Shown: piece after piece, positions 1-9,120 of the stretch
Position numbering within the stretch: the stretch's first letter is position 1
Layout of the letters: each line of letters begins with the position of its first letter
Assembly (NCBI RefSeq): GCF_937959485.1
Contig: NZ_CALGPY010000014.1
Location: 248,001 to 312,000, forward strand
Origin: an uncultured Campylobacter sp.
GTDB taxonomy: Bacteria; Campylobacterota; Campylobacteria; Campylobacterales; Campylobacteraceae
Reading direction: 5' to 3'
Length of the DNA stretch: 64,000 nucleotides
Notes under the pieces: model-generated
The model's database searches: none
What the model was told of the DNA's origin: nothing
What the model saw: only the letters and a program-made list of their open reading frames with translations
Translations under genes and position numbers: made by a program

Positions 1-581
1 TCATTTTGTTTTTTCTCCGCGCCGCGATGAAACCTTAAAGCTTGCGCGGCTTTTGCGCGGCCTTGGGTTTAAAATTCTATCGCACAAAGCAAAGTCGCGC
101 GCAGCAGTGCTACGCGGCTCAAATTTTACGCTGCACGCCGTAAATTTAGCCATACTGCGCGTTGCAAATTTTAGCTCGCCGTGCGTTGCAAATTTTATCT
201 CGTCGCTAGCAAAAATTTTAAAATTTTTCCTATCGGCGCAGTATTCGCGCGCCGCAAAATTTGAGATATTCTCGCTTGCAGCCGCATCTATCGGCGTCGC
301 GCCCGCCGTTTTAGCGCCGCGGCAGACGAAGCCCGCGCGCCTCGCAGAAACCGCCTCCCGGTTTGCCATTTTTGAGTGCGCCTCAAAGCCTGACGATACC
401 GCGCCGACCGCTCGATTTGCTACCCTCGCTTTTAGCGGCAAATTTACCGCCCCCTCACACTCTTTAAAATTTTTAAAATTCTCGCGCTTCGTAAAACACG
501 CAAGCGTCGCAGGACGGAGGTTGCTTTTAAAATTTAATCCTGCGCCGTTTGCGTGTGGGTTCGGCACCCAGCAAAAAACCT
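1..581. other. Spacer with a doubtful ORF downstream of ligA
   Basis: A minus-strand ORF of 194 codons starts with GTG overlapping the ligA stop (GTGA) and ends at base 1, and an equally long ORF runs on the plus strand. Both translations are low in complexity. The minus one repeats Lys-Phe-Ala-Thr type words that merely read through AAATTT boxes, and I see no domain, signal or conserved motif. The tight GTGA junction is the only argument for coding. I treat the stretch as AAATTT-rich spacer, with a small chance of a fast-evolving gene. Confidence 0.3.
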
Positions 582-2588
582 TCACTCGCCGCTCCCCACG
601 AGCGCTTCAAGCTCGCTCTTGCTAGGCGAATTTGTACCGGTCGTCGCTAGGCTCGCAAGCGCTTCAAACTCGCTCTCGTCGATCACTCGCACGCCAAGCG
701 AGCGAGCTTTTTGCAGCTTGGAGCCCGCTTCTGCGCCCGCAAGCACGAAGTCGGTCTTGGCAGATACCGAGCCCTGCACCTTCGCGCCCATTGCCAAAAG
801 CCTGGCCTTAAACTCGTCGCGCGGACGGCTGAGCGTGCCGGTGATAACGACGCTGCGGTCCGTGAAAGCGCTTTTAGTGGTCTGCATCTGGGGCGCGCGC
901 GGCGTGATGATTTCGCTTAAATTTAGAATTTTTTCGCGATTTATCTTGCAAAACTCCGCTAGGCTCCTTGCCATCGCCTCTCCAAAGCCTTCCAAGCGCA
1001 AAATTTCATCCTCGCTCGCATCCAGCCAATCCTGCCCGAATGCCGCGGCGATCTTGCGCGCGGCCACCTCGCCGATGTGCTCGATCCCCAAAGAAGCGAT
1101 GAAGCGCTCAAGCGGCGCGTTTTTGCTCGCATTTATCGCGCCCAAAAGATTTGAAATTTTTTTATCTGCAAAGCCCTCAAGATCCGCCAAATCCTGCGCG
1201 CCGAGGGCGTAAATATCGCTGATCTTTGAAATTTTGCCGTTTTCAAAAAGCTGCGTAATCGTCGCGTCGCTTAGCCCTTCGATATTCATGCATTTTTTGG
1301 AGCAGAAATAGATCAGTGAGCCTATCACACGCGCCTTACAATCGATGTTTTGACACTTTATGAGCGCGCCTTCGTCAAGCAGCTTCTCGCCGCAAACCGG
1401 GCAGCGATCCGGGCGCGAAATTTCGCTCTGCGTACCGTCTCTGCGCTGTTTGAAAACGCTCGTGATCTTCGGGATCACGTCGCCGCTGCGGATGATGCCT
1501 ACGAAATCGTTTTTCATCAGCCCCAGCCGCGCGATCTCGTCGAAATTATGAAGCGTCGCATTTGAAACGTTCGCGCCGTCGATATTTACACTATCTACGA
1601 CGGCTACGGGGGTGACCGCGCCGGTGCGGCCGACCTGTAGATTGATCTCGCGCAGCCGCGTTACCTTTTCGACTGCGGGGAATTTGTACGCGACCATAAA
1701 GCGCGGGAATTTCACCGTATAGCCCATCTGCGCACACTTTGAAAGCTCATTTACACGGATTACCATGCCGTCAAGCATCAGGTCTTTGCTCGCGCGCATG
1801 CTATGTAGCGCCTCGTACGCGCTCCTGATCTCGCTTGCGCTCTTACAGATGCGGCAAAACTCGTCGCGTAAGAAACCTAGACTACGCACAAATTCCATTA
1901 TCTGCGAGTGCAGCGCAAAGTTTAACGAATGCTCGCCCACTCCCCACGGGATAAATTTTAGTTTCCGCTTCGCTACGATCGCGCTATCTAGCTGGCGCAG
2001 GCTTCCTGCGGCGGCGTTGCGTGGGTTTGAAAACAAACTCTCGCCGTTTGTGGCGCGCTCGTCGTTTAGCGCGTCAAAATCGCTCTTTGCGATCAGCGTC
2101 TCGCCGCGGATCTCGATCCTTTGCGCGTAGGGGATCTGAAGCGGCACCGATTTGATAGCTCTTGCGTTTTGCGTCACGTCTTCGCCTATAAGCCCGTCGC
2201 CGCGCGTCGCCGCGCTTATCAGCACGCCGCCTTCGTAGGTTAAATTTAAGCTCGCGCCGTCAAATTTCGGCTCGACGTAAAACTGCGCGCCGCTTTTTTC
2301 GCCGCGAGCTAGCCACGCCAAAAGGTCCGCGTCGTCGAAAATATCCTCCATCGACCACATCTGCGCGCCGTGAGCGAGCTTGGAAAAGCCCTCGCTGATC
2401 GCGCCTCCGATGCGCCGCGTAGGCGAGTACGGCAGCGCGAGCTCGGGGTTTTGCTCCTCGAATTTCTCCGCTTGCGAATAAAGTTCGTCGTACTCCTCGT
2501 CGCTCGCGATTGGCTTATCGTCGGTGTAATATGCCCGCGCCCACGCATTTAGCGTATCTACTGTGGATCTGTATTCATCGTAGTTCAT
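582..2588 (-). CDS. ligA: NAD-dependent DNA ligase LigA
   Basis: Seals nicks in duplex DNA in replication and repair, using NAD+ as AMP donor. At 668 residues it has the normal family length. In order: the NAD-binding Ia region (about 1-70), the adenylation domain with the KxDG motif K108-F-D-G111 (K108 is the AMP-accepting lysine), the OB fold, a four-cysteine zinc finger (CPVC ... CQNIDC, near 395-415), helix-hairpin-helix repeats, and a C-terminal BRCT domain with the typical VVITGTL start near 585. The start is ATG. A 123-bp AAATTT-rich gap separates it from the upstream kdsB on the same strand, so it may be in the same transcript or have its own promoter. The identification is secure. 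Confidence 0.97.
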   Translation of the reverse strand: MNYDEYRSTVDTLNAWARAYYTDDKPIASDEEYDELYSQAEKFEEQNPELALPYSPTRRIGGAISEGFSKLAHGAQMWSMEDIFDDADLLAWLARGEKSGAQFYVEPKFDGASLNLTYEGGVLISAATRGDGLIGEDVTQNARAIKSVPLQIPYAQRIEIRGETLIAKSDFDALNDERATNGESLFSNPRNAAAGSLRQLDSAIVAKRKLKFIPWGVGEHSLNFALHSQIMEFVRSLGFLRDEFCRICKSASEIRSAYEALHSMRASKDLMLDGMVIRVNELSKCAQMGYTVKFPRFMVAYKFPAVEKVTRLREINLQVGRTGAVTPVAVVDSVNIDGANVSNATLHNFDEIARLGLMKNDFVGIIRSGDVIPKITSVFKQRRDGTQSEISRPDRCPVCGEKLLDEGALIKCQNIDCKARVIGSLIYFCSKKCMNIEGLSDATITQLFENGKISKISDIYALGAQDLADLEGFADKKISNLLGAINASKNAPLERFIASLGIEHIGEVAARKIAAAFGQDWLDASEDEILRLEGFGEAMARSLAEFCKINREKILNLSEIITPRAPQMQTTKSAFTDRSVVITGTLSRPRDEFKARLLAMGAKVQGSVSAKTDFVLAGAEAGSKLQKARSLGVRVIDESEFEALASLATTGTNSPSKSELEALVGSGE

Positions 2589-2711
2589 CTTGTGCTCGCA
2601 TCTTTAAATTTTAAAATTCCGCGCACCGCTAAAATTCCATGCGCTGCTAGAATTTTACGCTCCGCAGCGGGCCCCTGCGCTCCAAACGCTACGGCGCATA
2701 ACGAGTAAATT

Positions 2712-3434
2712 TTAATTTCCATTGCCGAACTCCTTTAGCGCGCGCTCGTAATCAGCCGGCGTGTCGATGCCGATGCTTGCAGTCTCGATACCTAGCATCG
2801 CGATCTTCTCGCCCGCGCTTATGGCGCGAAGCTGCTCGAGTTTTTCGGTATCTTCCAGCGCTGAGGCGGGCAGGGCGCAAAACCGCTTTAAATTTCGCAC
2901 GCTGTATGCGTAGATGCCGATGTGTCCGAGGTAGCACTCGCATGCCGCGCGTGGATAGGGGATGAGCGAGCGCGAAAAATAGATCGCAAAGCCCGCATTA
3001 TCAAGCACTAGCTTGACTAAATTCGGATCCGCCGCCGCCTCCTGGCTTATGTATTTGTAGCAGCTTGCCATAAATGCGCCCTTTTGCGTAATCATGGCGT
3101 TGGCAAAATCTTTAAATTTAATCAAATTTTCGCTCTCGAAAAATGGCTCGTCGGCTTGGATATTGATGACAATCTCGTCGTCCGCAAGCGCTGCGTTTGC
3201 GACCGCTTCAGCGATGCGATCGGTACCGCTTTGATGCTCGCGCGCGGTGAGAACGGCGTCAAAGCCGTAATCTTGCGCGATCTTTAAAATTTGCGGCTTA
3301 TCCACGGCGATTAGCACGCGATCCGCTTTGGCGGCATTTTGAGCCGTTTTGATAAACATCGGCATGCCGCCAAACTCACATAAAATTTTATTTTTAAAGC
3401 GCGTCGAAGCAAGGCGCGCGGGGATTACTATCAT
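2712..3434 (-). CDS. kdsB: 3-deoxy-manno-octulosonate cytidylyltransferase KdsB
   Basis: Activates Kdo as CMP-Kdo in the cytoplasm for addition to lipid A, an essential step of LPS core synthesis. The protein begins MIVIPARLASTRF, the family nucleotide-binding start, and has the QADEPF motif that binds the CTP/Mg site. Its length, about 240 residues, is normal. The longest ORF would begin at a GTG four codons earlier (3446). I chose the ATG at 3434 because it forms a perfect ATGA overlap with the thrC stop and a GGAG lies about ten bases upstream. The overlap implies translational coupling to thrC. The kdsB-thrC-lpxK-nadE order matches C. jejuni as remembered. Confidence 0.95.
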   Translation of the reverse strand: MIVIPARLASTRFKNKILCEFGGMPMFIKTAQNAAKADRVLIAVDKPQILKIAQDYGFDAVLTAREHQSGTDRIAEAVANAALADDEIVINIQADEPFFESENLIKFKDFANAMITQKGAFMASCYKYISQEAAADPNLVKLVLDNAGFAIYFSRSLIPYPRAACECYLGHIGIYAYSVRNLKRFCALPASALEDTEKLEQLRAISAGEKIAMLGIETASIGIDTPADYERALKEFGNGN

Positions 3435-4969
3435 TTTTTGATCCACTCCATTATGGCGTTTTTGATCTCGCTTTGCTCCACGACGCTAGAATGCACCTGC
3501 GGCGCGCTAAAAAGGCGCGAGATCTGTGGCGGAATGTCGCTGCGAAATTCCTTCGAAAGCGCGATCATATCGGCTCGCTCGTCCTCGCAAGCCCTGCCTT
3601 TAATCGCGCCGATCATCGACGGCGTAAATTTAATCCACTTGGCGGTCGAGATGACGAGATTTAGACGGCTTTCGTCAAGTAGCTTAAAGCAGGTCGCCGT
3701 GTGCGGGTCGATCAGCACGCCGCGGCTGCTCTCTTGCTTGATAAATTTAGCGCACTGCGCATCGTCGCAAAAATCCGCCTCAAAAATCTCCTGCAGCTTC
3801 GCAAGCTCGCTCGCGCTAAGCTTATAAAATTTATCTCGCGCCAGGCTTTGCATCAGCTCGCTCGTGCGCGCATCGCCGAACATATCGCTAAGCAGCCGCT
3901 CGACGTTGGAGCTAACTAAAATATCCATCGCAGGGCTGATCGTGCGGATGAGCTCGCGCTTTCGTAGATCGTAGATGCCGCGCGTAAAAAGCTCGGTCAG
4001 GATATTGTTCGCGTTTGAAGCGATCTTGATTTTGCCGATCTTTGCGCCCATTTTTTTGGCGAAATACGCTCCTAGCGCGTTGCCGAAATTTCCGCTTGGC
4101 ACTATGACGTCGAAGGTGTTAAATTTAGCGCTCTGCGCGCTGTTTGCGCCCGTCGCGCTAAAATTTTCGCCGCACGCCTGGCACTGATCGCTTTGCTTTA
4201 AATTTTGCTCGGGGCTCAATACCCCGTGCTTTGAGAAATAGATGCTAGCGTAGAGGTAGTAGATGATTTGAAATAAAATCCTGCCGAAATTTACCGAGTT
4301 TGCGGCGCTTAGATTTAAATTCGCCCGCGCGAGCTCGTTTCTGAAATCATCGTCAGCCAGCAGCGATTTTAGCGCGCGTTGCGTATCGTCGAAGTTGCCG
4401 CGCACGCCTAAAATTTTAAGATTTGCCGCGCTTTGTTTGACCATCTGCTGGCGCTGTATCTCGCTCGTGCCGCCCTGCGGGTAGAGGCAGACCGCTTTGA
4501 TATTCTCGTCGTCCGCAAAGGCCTCCAGCGTCGCAGGCCCCGTGTCGCCGCTCGTGGCGCACATTATTAAAAATTTTTCATTCCTGTATTTTGCGATGCT
4601 CTTTAAAAGCGCGCCGAAGGGCTGCAGCGCCATATCCTTAAACGCAAGCGTCGGGCCGTGGTAAAGCTCCAAAATATAGGCGTTTTCGCTTAGTTTTTTG
4701 ATCTGGACGGGGCAGGCGGGATTTTCAAATTTATCGTAGCGCTTTAGCGCGCTCTCAAAGACCTCGCTGCTTACGTCAAAATCGAAGCTCTCGATAATTT
4801 TAAGCGCGATCTGTTTGTAGCTCAGCTCCTCGCACTGCTTTAAAAAATCCTCGCTCAAAAGCGGCAGCCGCTCGGGGCTGAAAAGCCCGCCGCCGTGCGC
4901 GCTCGGATTTAGCAGCGCGTAGCTAAGATCCGCTTTTTGCGAAAAATCTCTCGTTGAAACCAGTTTCAT
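3431..4969 (-). CDS. thrC: Threonine synthase ThrC
   Basis: Pyridoxal-phosphate enzyme converting O-phosphohomoserine to threonine. The Schiff-base lysine is K111 in HGPTLAFKDMA, and the PSGNFGN phosphate-binding loop lies near residue 285. The start ATG is followed by the family N-terminus (TRD...). At 512 residues it is somewhat long. Part of the excess is a cysteine-containing, low-complexity stretch around residues 255-280 (DNA about 4115-4215) just before the PSGNFGN loop, which looks like an in-frame insertion. The gene overlaps kdsB by four bases and is probably cotranscribed with it. Confidence 0.95.
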   Translation of the reverse strand: MKLVSTRDFSQKADLSYALLNPSAHGGGLFSPERLPLLSEDFLKQCEELSYKQIALKIIESFDFDVSSEVFESALKRYDKFENPACPVQIKKLSENAYILELYHGPTLAFKDMALQPFGALLKSIAKYRNEKFLIMCATSGDTGPATLEAFADDENIKAVCLYPQGGTSEIQRQQMVKQSAANLKILGVRGNFDDTQRALKSLLADDDFRNELARANLNLSAANSVNFGRILFQIIYYLYASIYFSKHGVLSPEQNLKQSDQCQACGENFSATGANSAQSAKFNTFDVIVPSGNFGNALGAYFAKKMGAKIGKIKIASNANNILTELFTRGIYDLRKRELIRTISPAMDILVSSNVERLLSDMFGDARTSELMQSLARDKFYKLSASELAKLQEIFEADFCDDAQCAKFIKQESSRGVLIDPHTATCFKLLDESRLNLVISTAKWIKFTPSMIGAIKGRACEDERADMIALSKEFRSDIPPQISRLFSAPQVHSSVVEQSEIKNAIMEWIKK

Positions 4970-5090
4970 CTTTTTCCTTTTTAAAATTTTAAAATTTACG
5001 CCCGCCTAGGCGCTTTAAATTTGATCGCTTAGGTCGCTTGCACGGATTTGCGGCATTGCCGCTTTAAGCCTGCCGCCTCCGCGCTCGCGC

Positions 5091-5948
5091 CTAAATTTCT
5101 TCCTTTATCAAACTTCCTATACCGCCGTCCGTGAAAAGCTCAAGCAGGATCGAGTGCGGAATTTTGCCGTTGATGATATGCGCGGCATTCGCGCCGTTTC
5201 GCACGCATTGCAGGCACGCATCGACTTTGGGGATCATGCCGCCTGCGATCGTGCCGTCCTTTTTAAGCTTCGAAATGAGCGCGGCATCGAGTTTGCTGAT
5301 TAAATTTCCATCTTTATCAAGCACGCCGTCAATGTCGCTTAAAAATATCGCCTTGCTCGCTTTTAGCGCGGCTGCGATCCTGCTGGCGCAGAGATCGGCG
5401 TTGATATTAAAGCTTACGTTTTCGTCCGCCTCGCCGCCCGCAAGCGGGGCGATCACCGGCAGATAGTCCTTTTGCAGCAGGTCGTTTATCAGCTTGGTGT
5501 TTACCTCGGTGATCTCGCCTACGAAGCCGTATTTTTTCTCATCGAGGAATTTCGCTTTCAAAAGCCCGCCGTCCTTGCCGCTGATACCGATCGCGGGCGC
5601 GCCGTTTTGGTTCAAAAGCGCCGTGATCTCTTTATTTACCGCGCCGCTTAGCACCATCTCGGTAATTTCGATCGCGTCTTTACTCGTTACGCGAAGCCCG
5701 TCCTTAAACTCGCTCTGCACGCCGATCTTATCCAGGGTCTGATTGATCTTTTTACCGCCGCCGTGCACGACGATAATCTTGATGCCGACCATATGCAAAA
5801 GCACGATATCGCGGGCAAAATCAAGCTTGAGCGTATCGTCGGTTTGCGCCGCGCCGCCGTATTTGACGACAAAAATTTTATCTCTAAATTTACGGATATA
5901 GGGCAGCGCAGAGATGATGACTTCGGCGGTTTTGCTCTTTTTTATCAT
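5091..5948 (-). CDS. argB: Acetylglutamate kinase ArgB
   Basis: Phosphorylates N-acetylglutamate in the second step of arginine synthesis. The 285-residue protein has the amino-acid-kinase signatures: VVKYGG near residue 29 for ATP phosphate binding and VVHGGGKKIN near 60 for substrate, then IFLSDIDGVLDKDG and GGMIPKVDAC toward the C-terminus. A GGMxPKxxA segment at this place is typical of the family. It lies 18 bases downstream of lpxK on the same strand, so cotranscription is likely. From memory, C. jejuni does not have argB at this point of the lpxK-thrC order, so the position appears lineage-specific. Confidence 0.95.
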   Translation of the reverse strand: MIKKSKTAEVIISALPYIRKFRDKIFVVKYGGAAQTDDTLKLDFARDIVLLHMVGIKIIVVHGGGKKINQTLDKIGVQSEFKDGLRVTSKDAIEITEMVLSGAVNKEITALLNQNGAPAIGISGKDGGLLKAKFLDEKKYGFVGEITEVNTKLINDLLQKDYLPVIAPLAGGEADENVSFNINADLCASRIAAALKASKAIFLSDIDGVLDKDGNLISKLDAALISKLKKDGTIAGGMIPKVDACLQCVRNGANAAHIINGKIPHSILLELFTDGGIGSLIKEEI

Positions 5949-5966
5949 AAAATTCCTTTAAAAACC

Positions 5967-7082
5967 TTATTTTATCATAGCTTGGTTTATGTAGTTTTGA
6001 ATTTTGCGGATAAAGTTTTCGCTTAGCTTTAAATTTAGCAAAATCACCGAAATTTCCGCGCCAAAATCCCTCAATTTCACGTAATCTTTCGCCGTGCAAA
6101 GGATATGCTCCGCGCCCTCGCGTCTTAGCAGCTCTAAAATCTGCTCTTTTTTGAAATCATAATGATCGGGGAAGAACGCGTACGCTTTTACGAGCGGCAA
6201 AAAGCGCTGCAAGCGCCAAGGCTTGGCGATAGCGCTGATTAAGATCGTGCGGGATCTCTCAAGACCCGCTTCTTTGGAATTTGAAATTTTATCCGCAGCC
6301 GCAGGGTTTAAATTCGAAATTTCATCCGCGGCGCGATTTAAATTTAAATCCGAAATTTCATCTGCGGCAGTTTTTAAATTTAAATTTGAAATCTCATCCG
6401 CAGGATTTGAAATTTCATCCGTGCCGTTTAGCGCGCCTTGTAGATCCGCTGCCGAAACGATCTTAAAGCCCTGCGAAATGTCGCTCGGCGCGGGTATGAA
6501 GTCTGCAAATTTATAAAAAAACGGCGGGTAGCGATACGCGGCGAATGGCAGGCAAAAGGGCAGCTTGGGCGCGCTTTGCGGGCGTAGCAAGATATCAAAT
6601 TTAGAGATATTAAATTTGGAAAACCCATCGTCTAAGATCACCAGCTCAAAGCCGAGAGTTTGCGCGCGCAAAATCCCTGTGGCGCGATCTTCGCTGACGA
6701 TCACGTTTGCGCCGCGTAAAGACAGCGCGTACTCCATCGCCTCGTCTCCGCTTTGCCGTACGTCGCAAAGTATCCGCCCGTCGAGCGCTACTTCGAGCAA
6801 GCCTCTGCTTTTGCGCCCGTATCCGCGAAGGATGATGCATGTTTTGAGCTCCCAGTTAAATTCTTTAAAAAGCGCCCGCACTAGCGGGGTTTTGCCGCTT
6901 CCGCCGAGGGTTAAATTTCCGACGCTGATTATTGGAATTTTAAATTTTTGCGGCTTAGCAAAGAGCCTTTTTAGGCATACGATCAGCGTATAAAGTAGCG
7001 ATAACGGCGCTAAAATCACCCCTAGCGCAAGCCACGCGGGGCTCGGATCGTATAGGTTTCGCTCGATTAGGAGTTTAAACAC
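5967..7082 (-). CDS. lpxK: Tetraacyldisaccharide 4'-kinase LpxK, with internal repeat
   Basis: Inner-membrane kinase that adds the 4'-phosphate to the lipid A precursor. The family start is visible: an N-terminal hydrophobic helix (about 15-40), then ISVGNLTLGGSGKTP with the P-loop. Families are usually 300-330 residues; this one has 371. The excess lies largely at residues about 221-267, where the unit ADEISNLNL recurs four to five times; the DNA repeats (6283-6420) are units of 33, 36, 36, 21 and about 21 bases. The conserved C-terminal half (FPDHYDF, CTAKDYVKL) resumes in frame after the repeat, so the enzyme is probably intact with a disordered linker. The gene's 5' end overlaps the end of the upstream DegT-type gene by eight bases. 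Confidence 0.93.
   Translation of the reverse strand: MFKLLIERNLYDPSPAWLALGVILAPLSLLYTLIVCLKRLFAKPQKFKIPIISVGNLTLGGSGKTPLVRALFKEFNWELKTCIILRGYGRKSRGLLEVALDGRILCDVRQSGDEAMEYALSLRGANVIVSEDRATGILRAQTLGFELVILDDGFSKFNISKFDILLRPQSAPKLPFCLPFAAYRYPPFFYKFADFIPAPSDISQGFKIVSAADLQGALNGTDEISNPADEISNLNLKTAADEISDLNLNRAADEISNLNPAAADKISNSKEAGLERSRTILISAIAKPWRLQRFLPLVKAYAFFPDHYDFKKEQILELLRREGAEHILCTAKDYVKLRDFGAEISVILLNLKLSENFIRKIQNYINQAMIK
6283..6420. repeat. In-frame tandem repeat inside lpxK
   Basis: Units start with GAAATTTCATCCGC or a close variant at 6283, 6316, 6352, 6388 and 6409. Lengths are 33, 36 and 36 bases, then 21 and about 21, all multiples of three, so the reading frame is kept. Each longer unit ends with an AAATTTAAATT-type word like those that fill the intergenic regions of this window. 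Confidence 0.9.
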
Positions 7083-8211
7083 GATTTTGCGCTATCTCTT
7101 TGATCTGCTCGCAGATGTAGCTCACATCGTCGTCGCTAAGCGCCGTGTAGATCGGTAGGGATAAAATTTGCTGATAGTTTTTAAGCGCATTCGGGAAATC
7201 ATTGACCTTGTAATTATATTTGCTTTTGTAGTAGCTTAGCAGATGCACCGGTACGTAGTGCAGCGAAACGCTCACTCCGCGCGAGATCAGCGCCTTGGCG
7301 AAATCGTCGCGGTTTTTGTCGATCTTTACGATGAATTGAGTATAGATATGCTCCTCGCTGTCGCTTGGAAGCGTCACGTGAGGGCAGTTTGCGAGCTGCT
7401 CACGGTAGGCTGCGGCGATCTGCTTGCGGCGCTTTATAAAAGCGTCGGTTTTTTCAAACTGGGCGATCGCGTAGGCGGAATTTATAGCGTTAAGATCGTA
7501 TTTTTGACCGATGCGATCGACGTCGTAGGTAAAGGACATATTACCGTCTTTGTAAAAGGCGTCTCCCACGATGCCGCCGTTTCTTAAAATTTGCGCGGAG
7601 CTTGCGATCTCATCATCGTTCGTGACGAAAAAGCCCGCCGTAGAGATCGCGTCTTGCGCTTGAGGATTGATCTGAAAGCACGATATGAGCGAGCTTTTAA
7701 GTGCTCCGATTTTTGCGCCCTTATAAGTAGCGCCCATAGCGCGGCACGCATCGTCGATGAGGATGATATTTTCGCTTTTGGCGACCTCGCTGATGGCGTC
7801 TATATCCGCAGCAAGCCCCGCGATGTGCGAGATGAAAGCGCATTTTAGTTTCTTGTGGCGGTTTTGATCTATCGTGCGAGCAAGGCTTTCGCTCGTGATA
7901 TTAAAGCTTATCGGATCGATATCTACGAAAACGGGCTCGGCGTCGAAGTGGCGGATCACTTCGGCAACGTTAGGGAAGGAATTTACGGAGCATAAAATTT
8001 TATCTCCGCGCTTAATATCCATCGCGCAAAGCGCCAGATGCAGCGCCGTCGTGCCGCTCGTGGTCGATACGGCATGCTTTACGCCGAAATATTTACAAAT
8101 ATCCTCTTCAAAAATTTCGCTATATCTTATATCGCTGTTGTAGAGGGCGCTTTTGATTAAGTCTTCCTCTTTTTTATCGATTTGAGCCTTATAAAACGGT
8201 ATCTCTTTCAT
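7075..8211 (-). CDS. DegT/DnrJ/EryC1-type PLP-fold protein, catalytic Lys apparently absent
   Basis: A 378-residue protein of the sugar aminotransferase (AHBA synthase) fold. Visible signatures are TTSGTTALHLAL near 50-61, the PLP-ring aspartate segment ILIDDACRAMGA (150-161), and FFVTNDDEIA (194-203). The segment that normally carries the Schiff-base lysine (SFxxxK...GG) reads CFQINPQAQDAISTAGF at 178-194 and holds no lysine. Classic aminotransferase activity is therefore doubtful; some relatives, such as the dehydratase ColD, replace this lysine. It lies between nadE and lpxK, overlapping lpxK by eight bases and starting 10 bases after the nadE stop, so it is in an operon with a lipid A gene. 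A role in surface sugar metabolism is inference. Confidence 0.8.
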   Translation of the reverse strand: MKEIPFYKAQIDKKEEDLIKSALYNSDIRYSEIFEEDICKYFGVKHAVSTTSGTTALHLALCAMDIKRGDKILCSVNSFPNVAEVIRHFDAEPVFVDIDPISFNITSESLARTIDQNRHKKLKCAFISHIAGLAADIDAISEVAKSENIILIDDACRAMGATYKGAKIGALKSSLISCFQINPQAQDAISTAGFFVTNDDEIASSAQILRNGGIVGDAFYKDGNMSFTYDVDRIGQKYDLNAINSAYAIAQFEKTDAFIKRRKQIAAAYREQLANCPHVTLPSDSEEHIYTQFIVKIDKNRDDFAKALISRGVSVSLHYVPVHLLSYYKSKYNYKVNDFPNALKNYQQILSLPIYTALSDDDVSYICEQIKEIAQNRV

Positions 8212-8221
8212 AAATCTCTCC

Positions 8222-9025
8222 TTAGTGTGCGGGCTCTATGCGGGCGACCGCGGGCGCGCGAAGCTTAAAATTATTTTTAAGAATTCTACGGACGATAAAT
8301 TTTACCAGCTCTTGATTGTGGTGCGAGTTTTGCAGATATTTTAGATCGTTTACGGTTATTTGCTCGCCTGAGCGAAATTTCGTCCGCAGCGCTTCGTGCG
8401 AAAAAATATCTCTTAGCACGCTATCTAAAATCTCGTAGCTGTATCCAAGCTCACGTTCATCGCTTTGATTTTCCCATAGATCGGCGCTTGGGGCTTTTTT
8501 GATGATCGCATCGTCTATGCATAAAATTTTTGCAAATTTAAACAGATCGCTTTTAAAAATTTCTCCGATCGGATTAAACGCGCAGGCTAAATCTCCGTAA
8601 ATCGTGCCGTAGCCGAGCATCCTCTCGCTAAGATTGCTCGTGCCTACGACTACTCCGCGTTTTTGCGCACTGTAATCATAAAGCAAGCTCATTCTCACGC
8701 GCGCGGCAAAATTTCCGATGCGAAGAGCGCTTACACCGGGATTTAAAGCGGTAAAATTTTCTACAAACGGCGCGATCTCTTTGATCTCGTAGGGGATATT
8801 AAAGGATTCGCAGTGAAAGATGCCGTCTGCCATATTTTCTAAATTTGAACCCGCACTAGGCAGGATAAGTCCGTAAGTGGGGATCTCCGTAAGTGCACAA
8901 AGCGCAGAAACCACGGCGCTGTCAAGCCCACCGCTGATGCCTACTACAAAGGCGTCCGCACCCGTTTCATCGAGTCTCTCCGATAAAAAATCGGTCAGTT
9001 GCGGCAGCAAATCATCCAAAAACAT
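8222..9025 (-). CDS. nadE: NH3-dependent NAD+ synthetase NadE
   Basis: Converts deamido-NAD to NAD with ATP and ammonia. The 267-residue protein carries the ATP-pyrophosphatase loop SGGLDS at residues 31-36, the VVGTSNLSERMLGYGTIYGD segment that recognises deamido-NAD, and LWENQSDERELG near the acceptor site. There is no N-terminal glutaminase domain, so it uses free ammonia. It is the first gene of the minus-strand run nadE-degT-lpxK-argB and is divergent from the hydrolase at 9121. A TAAAAT box at 9042-9047 on the minus strand could be its -10 element. Confidence 0.95.
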   Translation of the reverse strand: MFLDDLLPQLTDFLSERLDETGADAFVVGISGGLDSAVVSALCALTEIPTYGLILPSAGSNLENMADGIFHCESFNIPYEIKEIAPFVENFTALNPGVSALRIGNFAARVRMSLLYDYSAQKRGVVVGTSNLSERMLGYGTIYGDLACAFNPIGEIFKSDLFKFAKILCIDDAIIKKAPSADLWENQSDERELGYSYEILDSVLRDIFSHEALRTKFRSGEQITVNDLKYLQNSHHNQELVKFIVRRILKNNFKLRAPAVARIEPAH

Positions 9026-9120
9026 AATATTTAGCCTTAAAATTTTACGTTAAATTGTGCGAATTTTAACTATTTTTGGCTAAATTACGGCTTTAATTTA
9101 AGCTTAAAAGGAGGATTTAA

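Noticed and set aside
53..625. Long plus-strand open frame antisense to the ligA 3' region
   Set aside because: The translation is basic, low in complexity and runs against a gene; it seems to be a by-product of G+C-rich DNA with few stop codons.
1360..2552. Several antisense open frames inside ligA
   Set aside because: They are shadow frames of a well-supported ligase with no own ribosome-binding sites or domains.
6283..6420. Frameshift breaking lpxK
   Set aside because: All repeat units are multiples of three and conserved LpxK motifs resume in frame afterwards.
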